Shown: in pieces, positions 8,441-17,123 of the stretch
How positions within the stretch are numbered: the first letter of the stretch is position 1
How the letters are laid out: every line of letters starts with the position of its first letter
NCBI RefSeq assembly: GCF_022489035.1
Contig: NZ_JAKVTV010000001.1
Coordinates: 1,116,001 to 1,180,000, forward strand
Direction: 5' to 3'
Length of the DNA: 64,000 nucleotides
From: Christiangramia lutea
Lineage (GTDB): Bacteria > Bacteroidota > Bacteroidia > Flavobacteriales > Flavobacteriaceae
Program-made: the position numbers and the translations under genes
Notes under the pieces: generated by a model
The model's input: the letters and a program-made list of their open reading frames with translations, nothing else
Databases searched by the model: none
What the model was told of the DNA's origin: nothing

Positions 8441-9430
8441 TTAATTTTTTATTGAATCAATTTTTTCGTTGACATCGTCTGAAATGTCCAATACTTTTTT
8501 CGGAGCATCAAACCTGTAACCTATAAAGGCCTGAAAATATGGAATATTATCTTCTGTATAAGTACTTCTATCTGTATTATGATTTAAAATGAGGTAACTG
8601 TACTGGGCCCCGGCATAAAAATCTGAAAAGTCATAATTAATGGCTCCCCTGAAATTTAGATCATACAACATAGAAGTCAGGCTTTCCGAATCGGAGCCAT
8701 CGGAAAAGTTTACTCCAATCCCAGCTGAACCTCCGGCTGAAAGGAGGAGGTTTATAGTGGGGACCCAGTTATAATAATACCCGGGAGAGATCGCGATGTC
8801 TACAGAATGATATTTTTCATCGATCTCCTGGCCACCACCTCCAGTACCACGAATTTTATAATTGGTATAGTAATATATTAGCTGCGGAAGAAAAGTGCCG
8901 GCACTCCTTAATTGTTTCTCATCCTGGTTGGTAATTGCCCTGAACGAGAAATTCTGGTTGAAAATATAACCTGTGCTACCTCCAATTTTGAAGGATTTGG
9001 TTCGGGGTAAATAAACCTGGTTCATATCATTTTCAACATAAAAGCCTTTTTCGCTGTACAATTCCAGGTTTTGCATCCAATTCCCGAAGTAGCCTCTAAG
9101 CCCAATATTGAACAGCCTCGAGTCGTCATTATCCTTATTTTCGGCCATAAAATCTGGGGCGAAGGAATAGGAAAGGCTAAGCCCTCTAAAAGAAACTTTA
9201 GCCCCTATCTTATTTTGCTTATTTGGAGTTAAGGATACAGTCTCCTCTGTTTGTCTGCTGCTAAATTCGAATGAATTATAAGTATTGATATAAAAAAGTC
9301 TACCCGTTATTTTGTCTGGAAACTTTTGAATGTATTGCTCTTGCTGTAGGGAATCCTGAACTGATTCCTGAGCGACCAATGTTGAGCTAATAATCCAAAA
9401 GCATATGAAAAAAGGATTTTTTATACCCAT
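8441..9430 (-). CDS. DUF4421 outer-membrane-like protein
   Basis: 329 residues with an N-terminal signal (about residues 1-20, ending LVAQ). The body has alternating hydrophobic/aromatic beta strands (GLSLSYSFAP, LNFRGAINYDF, FQAFIGYRF) as in outer-membrane barrels, matching the Bacteroidota DUF4421 family of unknown function. It is embedded in the haem operon: its start overlaps the hemF stop by 10 bp and hemB follows after 4 bp. The tight coupling suggests co-regulation with haem synthesis, but no haem-binding motif is evident. Confidence 0.8.
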   Translation of the reverse strand: MGIKNPFFICFWIISSTLVAQESVQDSLQQEQYIQKFPDKITGRLFYINTYNSFEFSSRQTEETVSLTPNKQNKIGAKVSFRGLSLSYSFAPDFMAENKDNDDSRLFNIGLRGYFGNWMQNLELYSEKGFYVENDMNQVYLPRTKSFKIGGSTGYIFNQNFSFRAITNQDEKQLRSAGTFLPQLIYYYTNYKIRGTGGGGQEIDEKYHSVDIAISPGYYYNWVPTINLLLSAGGSAGIGVNFSDGSDSESLTSMLYDLNFRGAINYDFSDFYAGAQYSYLILNHNTDRSTYTEDNIPYFQAFIGYRFDAPKKVLDISDDVNEKIDSIKN

Positions 9431-10326
9431 GATTTTGGTGTTCTTAGAACCTCCAGTAATTTAGCTTCAGGACTACCTGCTTCCGGATGATGATCATACA
9501 CCCACTGTACATGTGGTGGTAAACTCATCAGGATACTTTCAATCCTGCCATTGGTCTTCAACCCGAATAAAGTTCCTTTATCGTGAACCAGATTGAACTC
9601 CACATAGCGGCCTCTTCTTATTTCCTGCCAGGTTCGGTTATCTGGAGTATAAGATAATGCTTTTCTTTTTTCCACGATAGGCACATAGGCGTCCAGAAAA
9701 GAATTCCCGACGTTGGTCACAAAATCATACCAGTCTTCAATCTTCATATGGCTGTCGCCTTTTAGATAATCGAAGAACAGACCGCCGATTCCCCTGCCTT
9801 CGTCACGATGGGAATTCCAGAAATATTCATCACATTTCTTTTTATATTCGGTATAAAGCGAAAAACCATGGGGTGTACAGGCATTTTTGCATACCTGGTG
9901 AAAATGCCTTGCATCTTCCTCGAAGAGATAATAAGGCGTAAGATCCTGGCCGCCTCCAAACCACTGGTCTATTACTGTTCCGTCTTTATCATACATCTCA
10001 AAATATCTCCAGTTCGCATGAACTGTTGGTACCATTGGATTTTTTGGATGAAGAACCAGGCTGAGTCCGCAGGCAAAGAAATCTACATCTCCAACCTTGA
10101 AATATTTTTGCATAGCCGGGGCTAATGGACCAAAAACGGCTGAAATGTTCACACCACCTTTTTCGAATACTGCCCCGTTTTCGATAACTCTTGTTCTTCC
10201 GCCGCCACCTTCCTTTCTCTTCCAGATATCTTCCTGGAATTTCGCTTTTCCATCGATCTCTTCCAGCTTGGAAGTGATACTGTCCTGAAGATTTTTTATG
10301 TAGCTATAGAACTTTACCTTCATCAT
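9421..10326 (-). CDS. hemF: Oxygen-dependent coproporphyrinogen III oxidase
   Basis: Converts coproporphyrinogen III to protoporphyrinogen IX using oxygen. 301 residues, standard for HemF. Conserved segments include WFGGGQDLTPYYLFEEDARHFH, GIGGLFFDYL, and RRGRYVEFNLVHDKGT(L)FGL with its conserved Arg and Glu. It lies 3 bp after hemE. Its presence indicates aerobic haem synthesis; no oxygen-independent HemN is seen in this window. Two in-frame ATGs are adjacent at the start. Confidence 0.96.
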   Translation of the reverse strand: MMKVKFYSYIKNLQDSITSKLEEIDGKAKFQEDIWKRKEGGGGRTRVIENGAVFEKGGVNISAVFGPLAPAMQKYFKVGDVDFFACGLSLVLHPKNPMVPTVHANWRYFEMYDKDGTVIDQWFGGGQDLTPYYLFEEDARHFHQVCKNACTPHGFSLYTEYKKKCDEYFWNSHRDEGRGIGGLFFDYLKGDSHMKIEDWYDFVTNVGNSFLDAYVPIVEKRKALSYTPDNRTWQEIRRGRYVEFNLVHDKGTLFGLKTNGRIESILMSLPPHVQWVYDHHPEAGSPEAKLLEVLRTPKSWV

Positions 10327-10329
10327 ATT

Positions 10330-11355
10330 TTATTCCCGGTATTCTTTAACCGCATCCACAAAAGCTTTGGCGTTATCTACAGGAATATCTGGCAAGATGC
10401 CATGACCCAGGTTTGCGATATACCTGTCTTTCCCGAAAGCTTTGATCATATCATGAACCATGTACCTTATCTCTATAGGTTTTGAATATAGCCTGGCCGG
10501 ATCAAAGTTACCCTGAAGGGTGATCTGCCCACCACTGAGATACCGGGCATTTCTGGCCTCACAGGTCCAGTCAACACCCAGAGCTGAAGCACCAGATTGA
10601 GACATTTCTTTTAAGGCAAACCAGCAACCTTTTCCATAGGCGATCACAGGCACCTCATCTTTAAGGGCGTCGATGATCTGCTGCATATATTTCCAGGAAA
10701 ACTCCTGGTAATCTTTAGGTTCCAAAAGTCCACCCCAGGAATCGAACAATTGTATGGCATCTACTCCAGCTTTTACTTTTTCCTTCAGGTAAGCGATGGT
10801 AGTGTCTGTGATCTTCTGAAGCAGAACATGCGCAGCCATAGGTTCCATAAAGCAAAATCTCTTGGCTTTGTCAAAAGTTTTTGAACCCTGCCCTTGCACA
10901 CAATAACAAAGAATGGTCCATGGAGAACCCGCAAAACCTATTAACGGAACTTCATCATTGAGTTCCTGTTTAGTAAGTTTAATAGCATCAAAAACATAGT
11001 CCAGTTCCTCATTTACATCAGGAACGATCACGTCATTCACCTTTTTGGCAGTATTTACCGGATTAGGCAACCATGGCCCTACACCTGGCTTCATTTCCAC
11101 ATCTATGTTCATCGCCTGTGGTACCACCAGGATATCACTAAAAAGTATCGCCGCATCCGGGCCTATCTGCCTGATAGGCATTACTGTGATCTCTGTAGCC
11201 AGTTCCGGGGTTCTGCAACGGGTAAAGAAGTCGTATTTTTCCTTTAATTTCATGAAATCTGGCAGGTATCTTCCTGCCTGTCTCATCATCCAAACCGGTG
11301 GACGTTCTACAGATTCGCCTTTTAATGCTTTTAAAAACAGGTCATTTTTGATCAT
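10330..11355 (-). CDS. hemE: Uroporphyrinogen decarboxylase
   Basis: Removes four carboxyl groups from uroporphyrinogen III to give coproporphyrinogen III. 341 residues. The N-terminal signature [17 protein letters not shown] and the [12 protein letters not shown] segment with the catalytic Asp region are intact. It overlaps the end of hemD by 14 bp and is followed after 3 bp by hemF, fitting one operon. Confidence 0.96.
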   Translation of the reverse strand: MIKNDLFLKALKGESVERPPVWMMRQAGRYLPDFMKLKEKYDFFTRCRTPELATEITVMPIRQIGPDAAILFSDILVVPQAMNIDVEMKPGVGPWLPNPVNTAKKVNDVIVPDVNEELDYVFDAIKLTKQELNDEVPLIGFAGSPWTILCYCVQGQGSKTFDKAKRFCFMEPMAAHVLLQKITDTTIAYLKEKVKAGVDAIQLFDSWGGLLEPKDYQEFSWKYMQQIIDALKDEVPVIAYGKGCWFALKEMSQSGASALGVDWTCEARNARYLSGGQITLQGNFDPARLYSKPIEIRYMVHDMIKAFGKDRYIANLGHGILPDIPVDNAKAFVDAVKEYRE

Positions 11356-12019
11356 ATCCTGAGGTGTTTTTTTCGTTCTTAAATTTCGAGACCACTTTGG
11401 TGATCACATTCTCGATGCTGGGTTTTGAAGCCACGATCACATTTTCAGTATGTTTTAAAGCTTCATTTGCAGTAGTTTCACCAATGCAAAAAGCAGAGGT
11501 GTTTAGAATATTATCTACGGTAAAACTTTGAACTCCGCTAGGGCTAAAGAAAAGGATTCCATCAAAATCTGAATGAAATCTTTTAGTATTTAACTCAGTT
11601 TTATAAACCTGGGTCTCTTTGTAGTTTATATTATTCTCTTTTAATATTTCAGGAAGTTCATCTCTGCGTTTATTTCCGCTGAAAAAGTGAAATTCTTTAT
11701 TGCTATGTTGTTCGGTAATTTTTAAGGCCAGTTCCTTTGCGTTGTTAGCTGATTCTTTTACGTTCATGCCACAAGATCTTGCAAAAGCTGAGGTTTTCTC
11801 TCCTACACAAAAACAATTTTCAATTGCTATCTCCTCCTTACAGATTGATTTTAAAGCGTTCTTGCTGGTGAAAATAGCGTTTTCAATTTTCTTGGTTTTA
11901 AAATTTAAAGCATGGAAAATAATTGAAATGGCATCATATTCCACCAGTCCTATTCCGCTGTTGAGCAATAGCTCCTTTTGATTAAGAGCCAGCTTTTTTG
12001 TGGATAGAACAGTGGCCAT
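11342..12019 (-). CDS. hemD: Uroporphyrinogen-III synthase
   Basis: Cyclises hydroxymethylbilane with inversion of ring D. 225 residues, slightly short for the family, whose sequence is poorly conserved. Recognisable parts are [26 protein letters not shown], and [14 protein letters not shown]. Assignment rests on these and on its place between hemC and hemE, with a 3-bp gap on one side and a 14-bp overlap on the other. Confidence 0.9.
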   Translation of the reverse strand: MATVLSTKKLALNQKELLLNSGIGLVEYDAISIIFHALNFKTKKIENAIFTSKNALKSICKEEIAIENCFCVGEKTSAFARSCGMNVKESANNAKELALKITEQHSNKEFHFFSGNKRRDELPEILKENNINYKETQVYKTELNTKRFHSDFDGILFFSPSGVQSFTVDNILNTSAFCIGETTANEALKHTENVIVASKPSIENVITKVVSKFKNEKNTSGYDQK

Positions 12020-12022
12020 AAC

Positions 12023-12940
12023 TCAATTGTTTAAAACTGCCTTGATTTCCCGCATTAAATCCCTTCCGCCGTTCTCTAAAATTTGAATGGCGCATTCATG
12101 CCCCATTTGATTCGATTCCTCAAGCGGAAGTGACCTTTCTACTTCTATTTTCTTATTCCCATCAAGGCTGAAGAGGGCACCCTTAAAATGTACATTATTA
12201 TCAACTATTCTTGCTAGGCCTCCAATAGGAGCGGTACAACCACCTTCCAGCACTCTAAGGAATTCACGTTCTATATGCACGCAAGTCTCTGAATTCTTAT
12301 GGTTTAAAAGGCTTAATGCTTCACGGCTATACTCGTCATTTTCCATAGCTACGATAAGCATGGCGCCCTGAGCCGGGGCAGGGATCATCCAGTTGAGGTC
12401 AATGAAATTTTCAGGTTTTATCTCAATTCTTTCCAGTCCGGCAGCAGCGAAAATAGCCCCATTCCATTCATTATCATCCAATTTCTGCAGACGTGTATTT
12501 ACATTCCCACGCAGGTCTACGACTTTATGATCTGGATATTTATGTAACCACTGAGCTTTTCTTCTCAGGCTACCTGTAGCAATAGTACCTTGTCCGTTTT
12601 CGAGAAACTCAATTCCTTTGTGTATAAGGATGTCCTTATTGCTTGCTCTTTTCATGATGGCGCCTTCTACAATTCCTTTTGGAAGGGCCGTGGGGACGTC
12701 TTTCATGGAATGAACGGCAATATCTACCTCTCCTTTGATCATGGCCACATCCAGGGTTTTTGTAAAGATTCCTGTAATGCCCATTTCGTATAATGGCTGA
12801 TCAAGATTGAGGTCGCCGGTAGATTTTACCGGAACAAGTTCGGTTTTGTGTCCAGTACTTTCCAGAGCATTTTGAACCGTCTTTGCCTGCCATAGCGCTA
12901 ATTCGCTGTCGCGGGTTCCAATTCTTATGGTTTTGCTCAT
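12023..12940 (-). CDS. hemC: Hydroxymethylbilane synthase (porphobilinogen deaminase)
   Basis: Polymerises four porphobilinogen units. 305 residues. Signature features: IGTRDSELALWQA at the N-terminus, HSMKDVPT with the catalytic Asp, RRKAQ and LRGNVNTRLQKL, and the dipyrromethane-cofactor cysteine in EGGCTAPIGG. The start overlaps the hemA stop by 4 bp, so translation is probably coupled. Confidence 0.97.
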   Translation of the reverse strand: MSKTIRIGTRDSELALWQAKTVQNALESTGHKTELVPVKSTGDLNLDQPLYEMGITGIFTKTLDVAMIKGEVDIAVHSMKDVPTALPKGIVEGAIMKRASNKDILIHKGIEFLENGQGTIATGSLRRKAQWLHKYPDHKVVDLRGNVNTRLQKLDDNEWNGAIFAAAGLERIEIKPENFIDLNWMIPAPAQGAMLIVAMENDEYSREALSLLNHKNSETCVHIEREFLRVLEGGCTAPIGGLARIVDNNVHFKGALFSLDGNKKIEVERSLPLEESNQMGHECAIQILENGGRDLMREIKAVLNN

Positions 12941-14193
12941 TTCCTAACTTCTTCTAACTGAAATACCTTTTGGATAAGTTCCAGGCTCTCATCAGTGGTT
13001 TCGCTGTCTTCCTTTAAATGATTGGCAAAGTGTTTCATGATCTTCTGAATGATCCTGTTGCTTATGATCTCTGCCTGTTCATCATTAAAGTCAGTTATTT
13101 TTTTACGCTGAAAATCCAGTTCGGCGTCTTTCATCATTTTCAGCTTCATTTTTAAAGCCTTGATGGTAGGTGCAAACTTTCTAGTCTCCAGCCATTGATT
13201 AAAATCTCCCTCAACTTCTGCGATTATCTTTTTCGCCTGCGGAATGAACTGTTTACGTCTTTCCAGGGTCTCATCGGTCATTTGCGACAGATGGTCCAGG
13301 TGGATAAGTTTTACATTTTCCAGTTCATGAACGTCATCTGAAACATTCTTTGGGATAGAAAGATCAAGGATGAGAAGCTCTTTTTTCGGATAAATAAGCT
13401 CCTTTGAGATCGTAGGGTTATGCGCACCGGTAGCTACAATAAGAATGTCGCTATTTCTTATTTCCGCCTGTAGATCGGCATAATCCTTAACGATAAGATT
13501 GAATTTACCTGCGATTCTTTCAGCTTTGTTCTTGGTACGATTTATAAGGGTAATATGGTTGTTACCCGTATGTTTTACCAGGTTCTCACAGGTATTTCTT
13601 CCAATTTTACCGGTTCCGAAAAGAAGGATGTTCTTTTCTGAAATGTTTTCAATATGGTTTAGGATATATTGTACAGAAGCAAAAGAAACAGACGTCGCTC
13701 CACTGGAGATCTCGGTTTCATTCTTTATGCGTTTGCTGGCCTGAATTACGGCATTCACCAATCGCTCGAAAAAGGCGTTTACCAGACCAAGTTTTTTAGA
13801 CCTGATAAAAGCTACTTTTAACTGACTTATAATTTCAAAATCTCCCAGGATCTGGCTATCCAGGCCAGTTCCAACCTTGAAAATATGCGAAATTGCCTGT
13901 TTGTTTTTATATACGTAAGCAACTTTTTCGAACTCCTCAACCGTTCCGTGAGTGTGTTCACAAAGCAATTTTATAAGCTGAAATGGATGTTGGGCGAAAC
14001 CGTAAATCTCGGTTCGGTTACAGGTGGAAGTCACCAGAATACCATCAATTCCTTCCATTTTAGCCTGTTCAAGAAGTCTCTGTTTAGATTCTTCGGTAAG
14101 GCTAAAATGGCCTCTGATCTCAGCATCAGCCTTCTTATAGCTTAATCCAATGGTATAAAAGTGTTTTCCTGTAGAAATGTGATAATCTTCCAT
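12937..14193 (-). CDS. hemA: Glutamyl-tRNA reductase
   Basis: Reduces glutamyl-tRNA to glutamate-1-semialdehyde with NADPH, the first committed and usually rate-controlling step of the C5 haem route. 418 residues: catalytic domain with the cysteine in VTSTCNRTEIYG (about residue 58), NADP-binding domain (LLFGTGKIGRNT), and a C-terminal helical dimerisation domain. First gene of the haem operon. The next enzyme, HemL, is not in the window. A Bacteroidota -7 element lies 26 bp upstream and a DNA palindrome about 85 bp upstream. Confidence 0.96.
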   Translation of the reverse strand: MEDYHISTGKHFYTIGLSYKKADAEIRGHFSLTEESKQRLLEQAKMEGIDGILVTSTCNRTEIYGFAQHPFQLIKLLCEHTHGTVEEFEKVAYVYKNKQAISHIFKVGTGLDSQILGDFEIISQLKVAFIRSKKLGLVNAFFERLVNAVIQASKRIKNETEISSGATSVSFASVQYILNHIENISEKNILLFGTGKIGRNTCENLVKHTGNNHITLINRTKNKAERIAGKFNLIVKDYADLQAEIRNSDILIVATGAHNPTISKELIYPKKELLILDLSIPKNVSDDVHELENVKLIHLDHLSQMTDETLERRKQFIPQAKKIIAEVEGDFNQWLETRKFAPTIKALKMKLKMMKDAELDFQRKKITDFNDEQAEIISNRIIQKIMKHFANHLKEDSETTDESLELIQKVFQLEEVRK

Positions 14194-14218
14194 GTATCTG
14201 TTTAGGTGGACACGGCAG

Positions 14219-14226
14219 CAAAATTA
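14219..14226 (-). promoter_or_regulatory. -7 element of the haem operon promoter
   Basis: On the minus strand TAATTTTG (matches TAnnTTTG) lies 26 bp before the hemA ATG. A clear TTG at the right distance is not seen, so the promoter may be weak or activator dependent. Confidence 0.45.
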
Positions 14227-14277
14227 ATATATGCTTAATTGAAAAAGTAACGCTGGAAGCACTAAATGTGTCGATAG

Positions 14278-14291
14278 ATGATAATTATCAT
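14278..14291. promoter_or_regulatory. Perfect 14-bp palindrome between hemA and the AraC gene
   Basis: ATGATAATTATCAT reads the same on both strands and lies in the divergent promoter region, upstream of the AraC -7 element. It looks like the core of a Fur box (TGATAAT/ATTATCA), but the binding protein is not known. Confidence 0.4.
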
Positions 14292-14321
14292 GAAATTAGG
14301 ACTGAAAAGCTTAAAATGCCA

Positions 14322-14329
14322 TACTTTTG
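14322..14329 (+). promoter_or_regulatory. -7 element of the AraC-family gene
   Basis: TACTTTTG matches TAnnTTTG, 66 bp before the ATG. No perfect TTG is present upstream; TTAGG near 14296 is the nearest candidate. Confidence 0.45.
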
Positions 14330-14359
14330 CAGTAATCATAGTGGGTTTAGAGCAATTAG

Positions 14360-14376
14360 TTTAGATTGATTCTAAA
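14360..14376. promoter_or_regulatory. Candidate iron-regulator operator before the AraC gene
   Basis: TTTAGATTGATTCTAAA is a dyad (TTTAGA-5-TCTAAA) between the -7 element and the start codon, a position suited to repression. It differs by one base from the site before feoA and resembles the site between the TonB receptor and dtxR genes. The spacing recalls DtxR/MntR boxes; the regulator is inferred. Confidence 0.55.
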
Positions 14377-14395
14377 TAAATGAAAATTTTATCCT

Positions 14396-15286
14396 ATGGA
14401 AGATCACTTAAAAAATAACGCTGTAAGTATCTCTGAAGAAATTAAGATTGAAGATGGTTTTTTTATCTTAAAGTTTCAAAATGACACCGGTGATTCTCAA
14501 CTGATGTCCAGGGAAATAGATAATAGTTTTATACAGTTTCACTTTAATGTAAAAGGAAAGAGTAAATTTCTCTTTAATAATGGTAATTATGAATTACCGC
14601 TTTCAGAGGAAAACTCATTATTGCTTTATAACCCGCAAAGGGACCTTCCATTGAATGTTTCACTAGAGGCTGAATCCTGGTTGATATCCCTGGTGATCTC
14701 TATCAAAAAATTTCATGCCCTGTTCTCTCAGGAAGCAGATTATATCACCTTTTTAAGCTCAGATAACAAGGATAAGAAGTATTACAAGGATGCGCCAGTT
14801 TCGCCTTCCATGGCGGTGGTGCTGAATCAGTTAATGAATTTCAACCTAACGCCTAGCATCAAAAATTTGTATTTTAAGGCTAAAGCGTTTGAATTGCTAA
14901 GCCTCTATTTCAATAAAGCTGAAAATCCCGATCTGGAACAATGTCCTTTTTTAAGTGACGAAGAGAATATAAAAAAGATAAGAAGAGCTAAGGATATTGT
15001 GATTGCCAGGATGGCCGAGCCACCTTCTCTTCAGGAACTTTCAGATGAAATAGGATTGAGCCTGAAAAAACTAAAGGAAGGTTTTAAGCAGATCTATGGA
15101 GATTCTGTGTACAGTTTTCTATTCGATTACAAAATGGAATATGCACGTAAATTGCTGGAAACCGGTGAATATAATGTGAATGAAGTGGGATTGAAGGTGG
15201 GTTACAGCACCGCAAGTCATTTTATCGCTGGCTTCAAAAAGAAATTTGGAACAACTCCCAAAAAATATACACTATCAGTAAACTGA
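14396..15286 (+). CDS. AraC-family regulator, PchR-like
   Basis: 296 residues with an N-terminal cupin-like sensing region and a C-terminal pair of helix-turn-helix motifs (about residues 195-293: PSLQELSDEIGLSLKKLKEGFKQIYG and the second HTH VNEVGLKVGYSTASHFIAGFKKKFG). The linker with ECPFL-like QCPFLSDEENIKKIRRAKDIV is reminiscent of PchR-type siderophore/iron regulators. Divergent from hemA, upstream of ThuA and hemH, with a DtxR-like dyad in its own leader, so an iron or haem regulatory role is likely. Its ligand and targets are not known. Confidence 0.85.
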   Translation: MEDHLKNNAVSISEEIKIEDGFFILKFQNDTGDSQLMSREIDNSFIQFHFNVKGKSKFLFNNGNYELPLSEENSLLLYNPQRDLPLNVSLEAESWLISLVISIKKFHALFSQEADYITFLSSDNKDKKYYKDAPVSPSMAVVLNQLMNFNLTPSIKNLYFKAKAFELLSLYFNKAENPDLEQCPFLSDEENIKKIRRAKDIVIARMAEPPSLQELSDEIGLSLKKLKEGFKQIYGDSVYSFLFDYKMEYARKLLETGEYNVNEVGLKVGYSTASHFIAGFKKKFGTTPKKYTLSVN

Positions 15287-15291
15287 TCCTT

Positions 15292-16002
15292 ATGCGACTA
15301 TTCTTCACCCTGTTATTCACGATATTTGCTTTGAATTCTACTAATTCCCAAACCAAAGTCCTGATATTTTGTGAGACTGATGGATTTGTACATGATTCCA
15401 TTGAGGCGGGTATACAGGCTTTGCAGCAACTGGGTAGACAAGATAATTTTCAGACCGTAGTGAGCAGGGACAGCAGGTTTTTTCTTGAAAATGATCTTGA
15501 TCAGTACGATCTAATCATTTTTTTGAATACCACCGGGGATATTCTGAATCCCGAGGAGCAAATGCAATTTCAGAATTATATGGATAATGGCGGCAATTTC
15601 TTTGGAATACATTCCGCTGCCGACACCGAATATGACTGGAAATGGTATGGAGACCTGGTAGGAGCTTACTTCGATGGTCACCCGGAAGTTCAGCAGGCTG
15701 AAATAATCGTTGAAATGCCCGATCATGTTACAGTTGAACACTTACCCCGCAATTGGGAGAGGACAGATGAATGGTATAATTATAAGAATATTAATAAAGG
15801 CCTGAATGTATTGTTGAGTTTAAATGAAGATTCTTACGAAGGTGGTAAAAATGGTAATTTTCATCCTATTGCCTGGTATCAAAATTATATTGCCGGAGGT
15901 AAGGCGGTTTACACTGGTCTGGGTCATACCATAGAATCATATTCAGAGTCAAATTTTCTGGAACACTTAAGCAGATGTATTAGCTTCGCAGTTTCAGGCT
16001 GA
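15292..16002 (+). CDS. ThuA-domain protein, exported
   Basis: 236 residues with a signal peptide (about residues 1-19, ending NSQ). The ThuA/glutamine-amidotransferase-like fold is shown by FCETDGFVHDSIEAG, the turn GGNFFGIHSAADTEYDWKWYGDLVGAYFDGHP split over residues 99-131, and GLGHTIESY near the end. ThuA proteins are linked to sugar (trehalose) use in some bacteria, but their chemistry is not settled. It follows the AraC gene by 5 bp and probably shares its transcript. Confidence 0.85.
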   Translation: MRLFFTLLFTIFALNSTNSQTKVLIFCETDGFVHDSIEAGIQALQQLGRQDNFQTVVSRDSRFFLENDLDQYDLIIFLNTTGDILNPEEQMQFQNYMDNGGNFFGIHSAADTEYDWKWYGDLVGAYFDGHPEVQQAEIIVEMPDHVTVEHLPRNWERTDEWYNYKNINKGLNVLLSLNEDSYEGGKNGNFHPIAWYQNYIAGGKAVYTGLGHTIESYSESNFLEHLSRCISFAVSG

Positions 16003-16043
16003 AAATTATAAGACCATAGAAAACTCCAATTAAAATGGAGCGG

Positions 16044-16075
16044 TTGAAATTATACAGAGTACTATTTTAGATTTG
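16044..16075 (+). promoter_or_regulatory. Promoter of hemH
   Basis: TTG at 16044-16046, 21-bp spacer, TAGATTTG at 16068-16075; fits TTG-N17-23-TAnnTTTG exactly. The ATG is 14 bp downstream. Confidence 0.6.
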
Positions 16076-16088
16076 AAAAAGAAAAATT

Positions 16089-17123
16089 ATGAGTAAAGGC
16101 GTATTGATGGTCAACCTGGGTTCTCCAGACAGCACAGATCCTAAAGACGTTAAAAAATACCTTGGAGAATTCCTTATGGATGAGCGGGTGATCGATGTTC
16201 CTTACTGGGCGAGAACCTTGCTGGTAAAGGGAATAATTCTGAATACCAGACCAAAAAAATCGGCTGAAGCTTACCAGAAGATCTGGTGGGACGAAGGTTC
16301 ACCGCTTATTGTCCTTTCCAAAAGATTACAATCTAAAATAGACCATAATACTTCTGTACCAATTTCCCTGGCCATGCGTTACGGGACTCCGAGCATCAAG
16401 CAGGGGCTTCATGAATTGCATGATCAGGGAGTGGATGAGGTTTTGCTTTTTCCGCTTTACCCACAATTTGCTATGGCTACTACAGAAACCATTCTGGTGC
16501 TGGCCGAAGAATTAAGGAAGGAGCATTTTCCTGAAATGAGCTTCACAACAGTTCCGCCTTTTTACAATCATCAGGATTATATTCGAACGCTTGGAAACAG
16601 TATCGCAGAAACTCTTAAAGATGTGGAATATGAACATCTGTTGTTCTCCTATCATGGAGTGCCGGAAAGACACATAAGGAAAAGCGATATCACTAATTCA
16701 CATTGCAAAATAGATGGGTCGTGTTGCCAGTCAGACTCTACTGCACACCAATTCTGTTATCGTCACCAGTGTTTTGAAACTACTCGCCTTGTTGCAGAGT
16801 ACCTTGGTTTAAAACCAAATACTTACAGTGTTTCTTTCCAGTCCAGGCTTGGATTTGATCCATGGTTAAAACCTTATACCGACAGGACTATCGAAAGATT
16901 TGGAAAACAGGGAATGAAGAAGCTGGCGATCGTAACTCCGGCATTCGTTTCAGATTGTCTGGAAACACTAGAAGAGATCGCGATGGAAGGTGAAGAGATC
17001 TTCCATGAAGTTGGAGGGAAAAATTTTACCGTTGTACCTTGTCTTAATGACCGGGAAGAATGGGTGAAAGTACTTTCCAGGTGGATAGACGAATGGGCTC
17101 ATCAAAAGCCGGTTGAGGCCTGA
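16089..17123 (+). CDS. hemH: Ferrochelatase
   Basis: Inserts Fe2+ into protoporphyrin IX to give haem. 344 residues. VNLGSPDS at the start, the catalytic histidine in FSYHGVPERH (His 189) and the C-terminal SDCLETLEEI region with the conserved Glu are present. A cysteine-rich insert follows the catalytic histidine: Cys at about 206, 212, 213, 223 and 228, ending CYRHQCFETT. E. coli HemH lacks this; it may bind a metal or Fe-S cluster. Its stop overlaps the MATE gene start (TGATG). Confidence 0.96.
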   Translation: MSKGVLMVNLGSPDSTDPKDVKKYLGEFLMDERVIDVPYWARTLLVKGIILNTRPKKSAEAYQKIWWDEGSPLIVLSKRLQSKIDHNTSVPISLAMRYGTPSIKQGLHELHDQGVDEVLLFPLYPQFAMATTETILVLAEELRKEHFPEMSFTTVPPFYNHQDYIRTLGNSIAETLKDVEYEHLLFSYHGVPERHIRKSDITNSHCKIDGSCCQSDSTAHQFCYRHQCFETTRLVAEYLGLKPNTYSVSFQSRLGFDPWLKPYTDRTIERFGKQGMKKLAIVTPAFVSDCLETLEEIAMEGEEIFHEVGGKNFTVVPCLNDREEWVKVLSRWIDEWAHQKPVEA

